Assembly: GCA_050180235.1 (NCBI GenBank)
Contig: JBFXEJ010000009.1
Coordinates: 35,861 to 99,860 of the forward strand
From: JAABRU01 sp050180235
GTDB taxonomy: Bacteria; Desulfobacterota; Desulfobacteria; Desulfobacterales; Desulfococcaceae
Reading direction: 5' to 3'
DNA length: 64,000 nucleotides
The position numbers and the translations under genes are program-made. The notes beneath the pieces are model-generated. The model was not told the origin of the DNA, ran no database searches, and saw nothing but the letters and a program-made list of their open reading frames with translations. Each line of letters starts with the position of its first letter. Position 1 is the first letter of the stretch. Positions 63,600-64,000 of the stretch are shown piece after piece.

Positions 63600-64000
63600 T
63601 CAGATGCTCTCATCCATCCAGATTTTGCCCTGCGTCCAGGCCATTCCCTGCTCCCGGAAATACTTCAGAACATCCTTTGTGAAACCGGATTCGGAAAAAA
63701 TGCAGAGAACCGCTTTTTCCACTTTTTCAAGTTCCATGAGAACAGCAGCTTTTTCTTTGAAAATCAGAGCCTCATCCCGTGAGAATTTTTTCCTTCCCCG
63801 GTGCTTGACCTCACCGATAAGGGAATACGCGCCTGTTTTGGCGCGTGCAAAAATGTCAACCTGAATGTCTCTCTTATGGGGCGGGGAGGATTTGTATGAC
63901 CACACGCTCTGAAATTCCGTAAAAACAAAATCTTCGGGCAGATTCTGCATAACAGGCAGATACAGATCATTTTTCCGGTGCGCGTGATAGGTCAGATGCC
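63600..64000 (-). CDS. C-terminal part of a PD-(D/E)XK-like nuclease protein, 5' end outside window
   Basis: The frame stays open to the right edge (upstream residues HLTYHAHRKNDLYLPV), so the ATG at 63950 is internal and the gene is partial; 133 residues are visible. QVDIFARAKTGAYSLIGEVKHRG has the D...E-x-K pattern of PD-(D/E)XK domains, followed by alternating helices and strands (ALIFKEKAAVLMELEKVEKAVLCIFSESGF). The missing N-terminus may be an AAA ATPase, as in the neighbour at 56597, but this cannot be seen. Confidence 0.65.
   Translation of the reverse strand, partial: HLTYHAHRKNDLYLPVMQNLPEDFVFTEFQSVWSYKSSPPHKRDIQVDIFARAKTGAYSLIGEVKHRGRKKFSRDEALIFKEKAAVLMELEKVEKAVLCIFSESGFTKDVLKYFREQGMAWTQGKIWMDESI

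Noticed and set aside
53092..64000. Complete DISARM or BREX system
   Set aside because: drmA/drmB-, pglZ- and brxC-like genes are absent; only helicase and methyltransferase functions are present.

Overview
The window looks like part of a large, repeat-rich chromosome from a Gram-negative, anaerobic, sulfate-reducer-like bacterium, close in style to Desulfonema/Desulfobacterota. I base this on a Ni-Fe CO dehydrogenase (cooS), a MaoC-phosphotransacetylase fusion next to acetate kinase, two multi-domain histidine kinases, outer-membrane proteins (TonB-dependent receptor, TolC-like lipoprotein, haemagglutinin-type exoprotein), an orphan pfaD, and many small inverted-repeat elements between genes. 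The taxon is an inference. No rRNA or tRNA gene was seen.

Layout. Positions 1-7.6 kb hold surface and coiled-coil genes, all on the minus strand: a giant beta-propeller/beta-helix/LamG exoprotein running off the left edge, a coiled-coil protein with 14-residue repeats, three CRISPR-like 36-bp repeats, and a haemagglutination-domain exoprotein. At 7.7-9.4 kb is pfaD. Positions 10-16.7 kb are a signalling block on the plus strand (FecR-like exported protein, CHASE2 kinase, double-kinase/double-receiver hybrid). Positions 16.9-20.7 kb carry an LprI-like protein, an LpxH-like phosphoesterase and cooS with its terminators. Positions 20.8-25.3 kb are a defence-like locus: an array of hairpin repeats, a broken TIR gene, and a 1258-residue phosphoesterase-STAND-TPR-TIR protein. 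At 25.3-29.9 kb is a C10-type cysteine protease with a terminal dockerin. Positions 30-43 kb are mostly housekeeping: YyaL-like, MaoC-Pta, AckA, UDP-glucuronate decarboxylase, PanB, thiamine pyrophosphokinase and GlnD. Positions 43.4-52.9 kb hold a B12/radical SAM enzyme, a TolC-like lipoprotein with SH3 domains, a TonB receptor, Tex and Dtd. Positions 53-64 kb (minus strand) are a defence/restriction island: a PLD-helicase, an ATPase with a C-terminal nuclease-like domain, a YhcG nuclease, a 53-residue ORF, a type ISP-like methyltransferase, a toxin-antitoxin pair and a nuclease-like protein running off the right edge.

How genes may work together. MaoC-Pta and AckA can turn an acyl-CoA into acid plus ATP. 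The FecR-like protein and the CHASE2 kinase are probably one envelope-sensing unit. The PLD-helicase and the type ISP-like methyltransferase together carry all the functions of a single-chain type ISP enzyme, so they may be a split version. The 21-25 kb protein has a recogniser/switch architecture of anti-phage STAND proteins, with a candidate effector domain at each end.

Between genes, at least four families of short terminal-inverted-repeat elements (A-D below) and several hairpin repeats fill nearly every gap. Several of them touch or form the 3' ends of genes.
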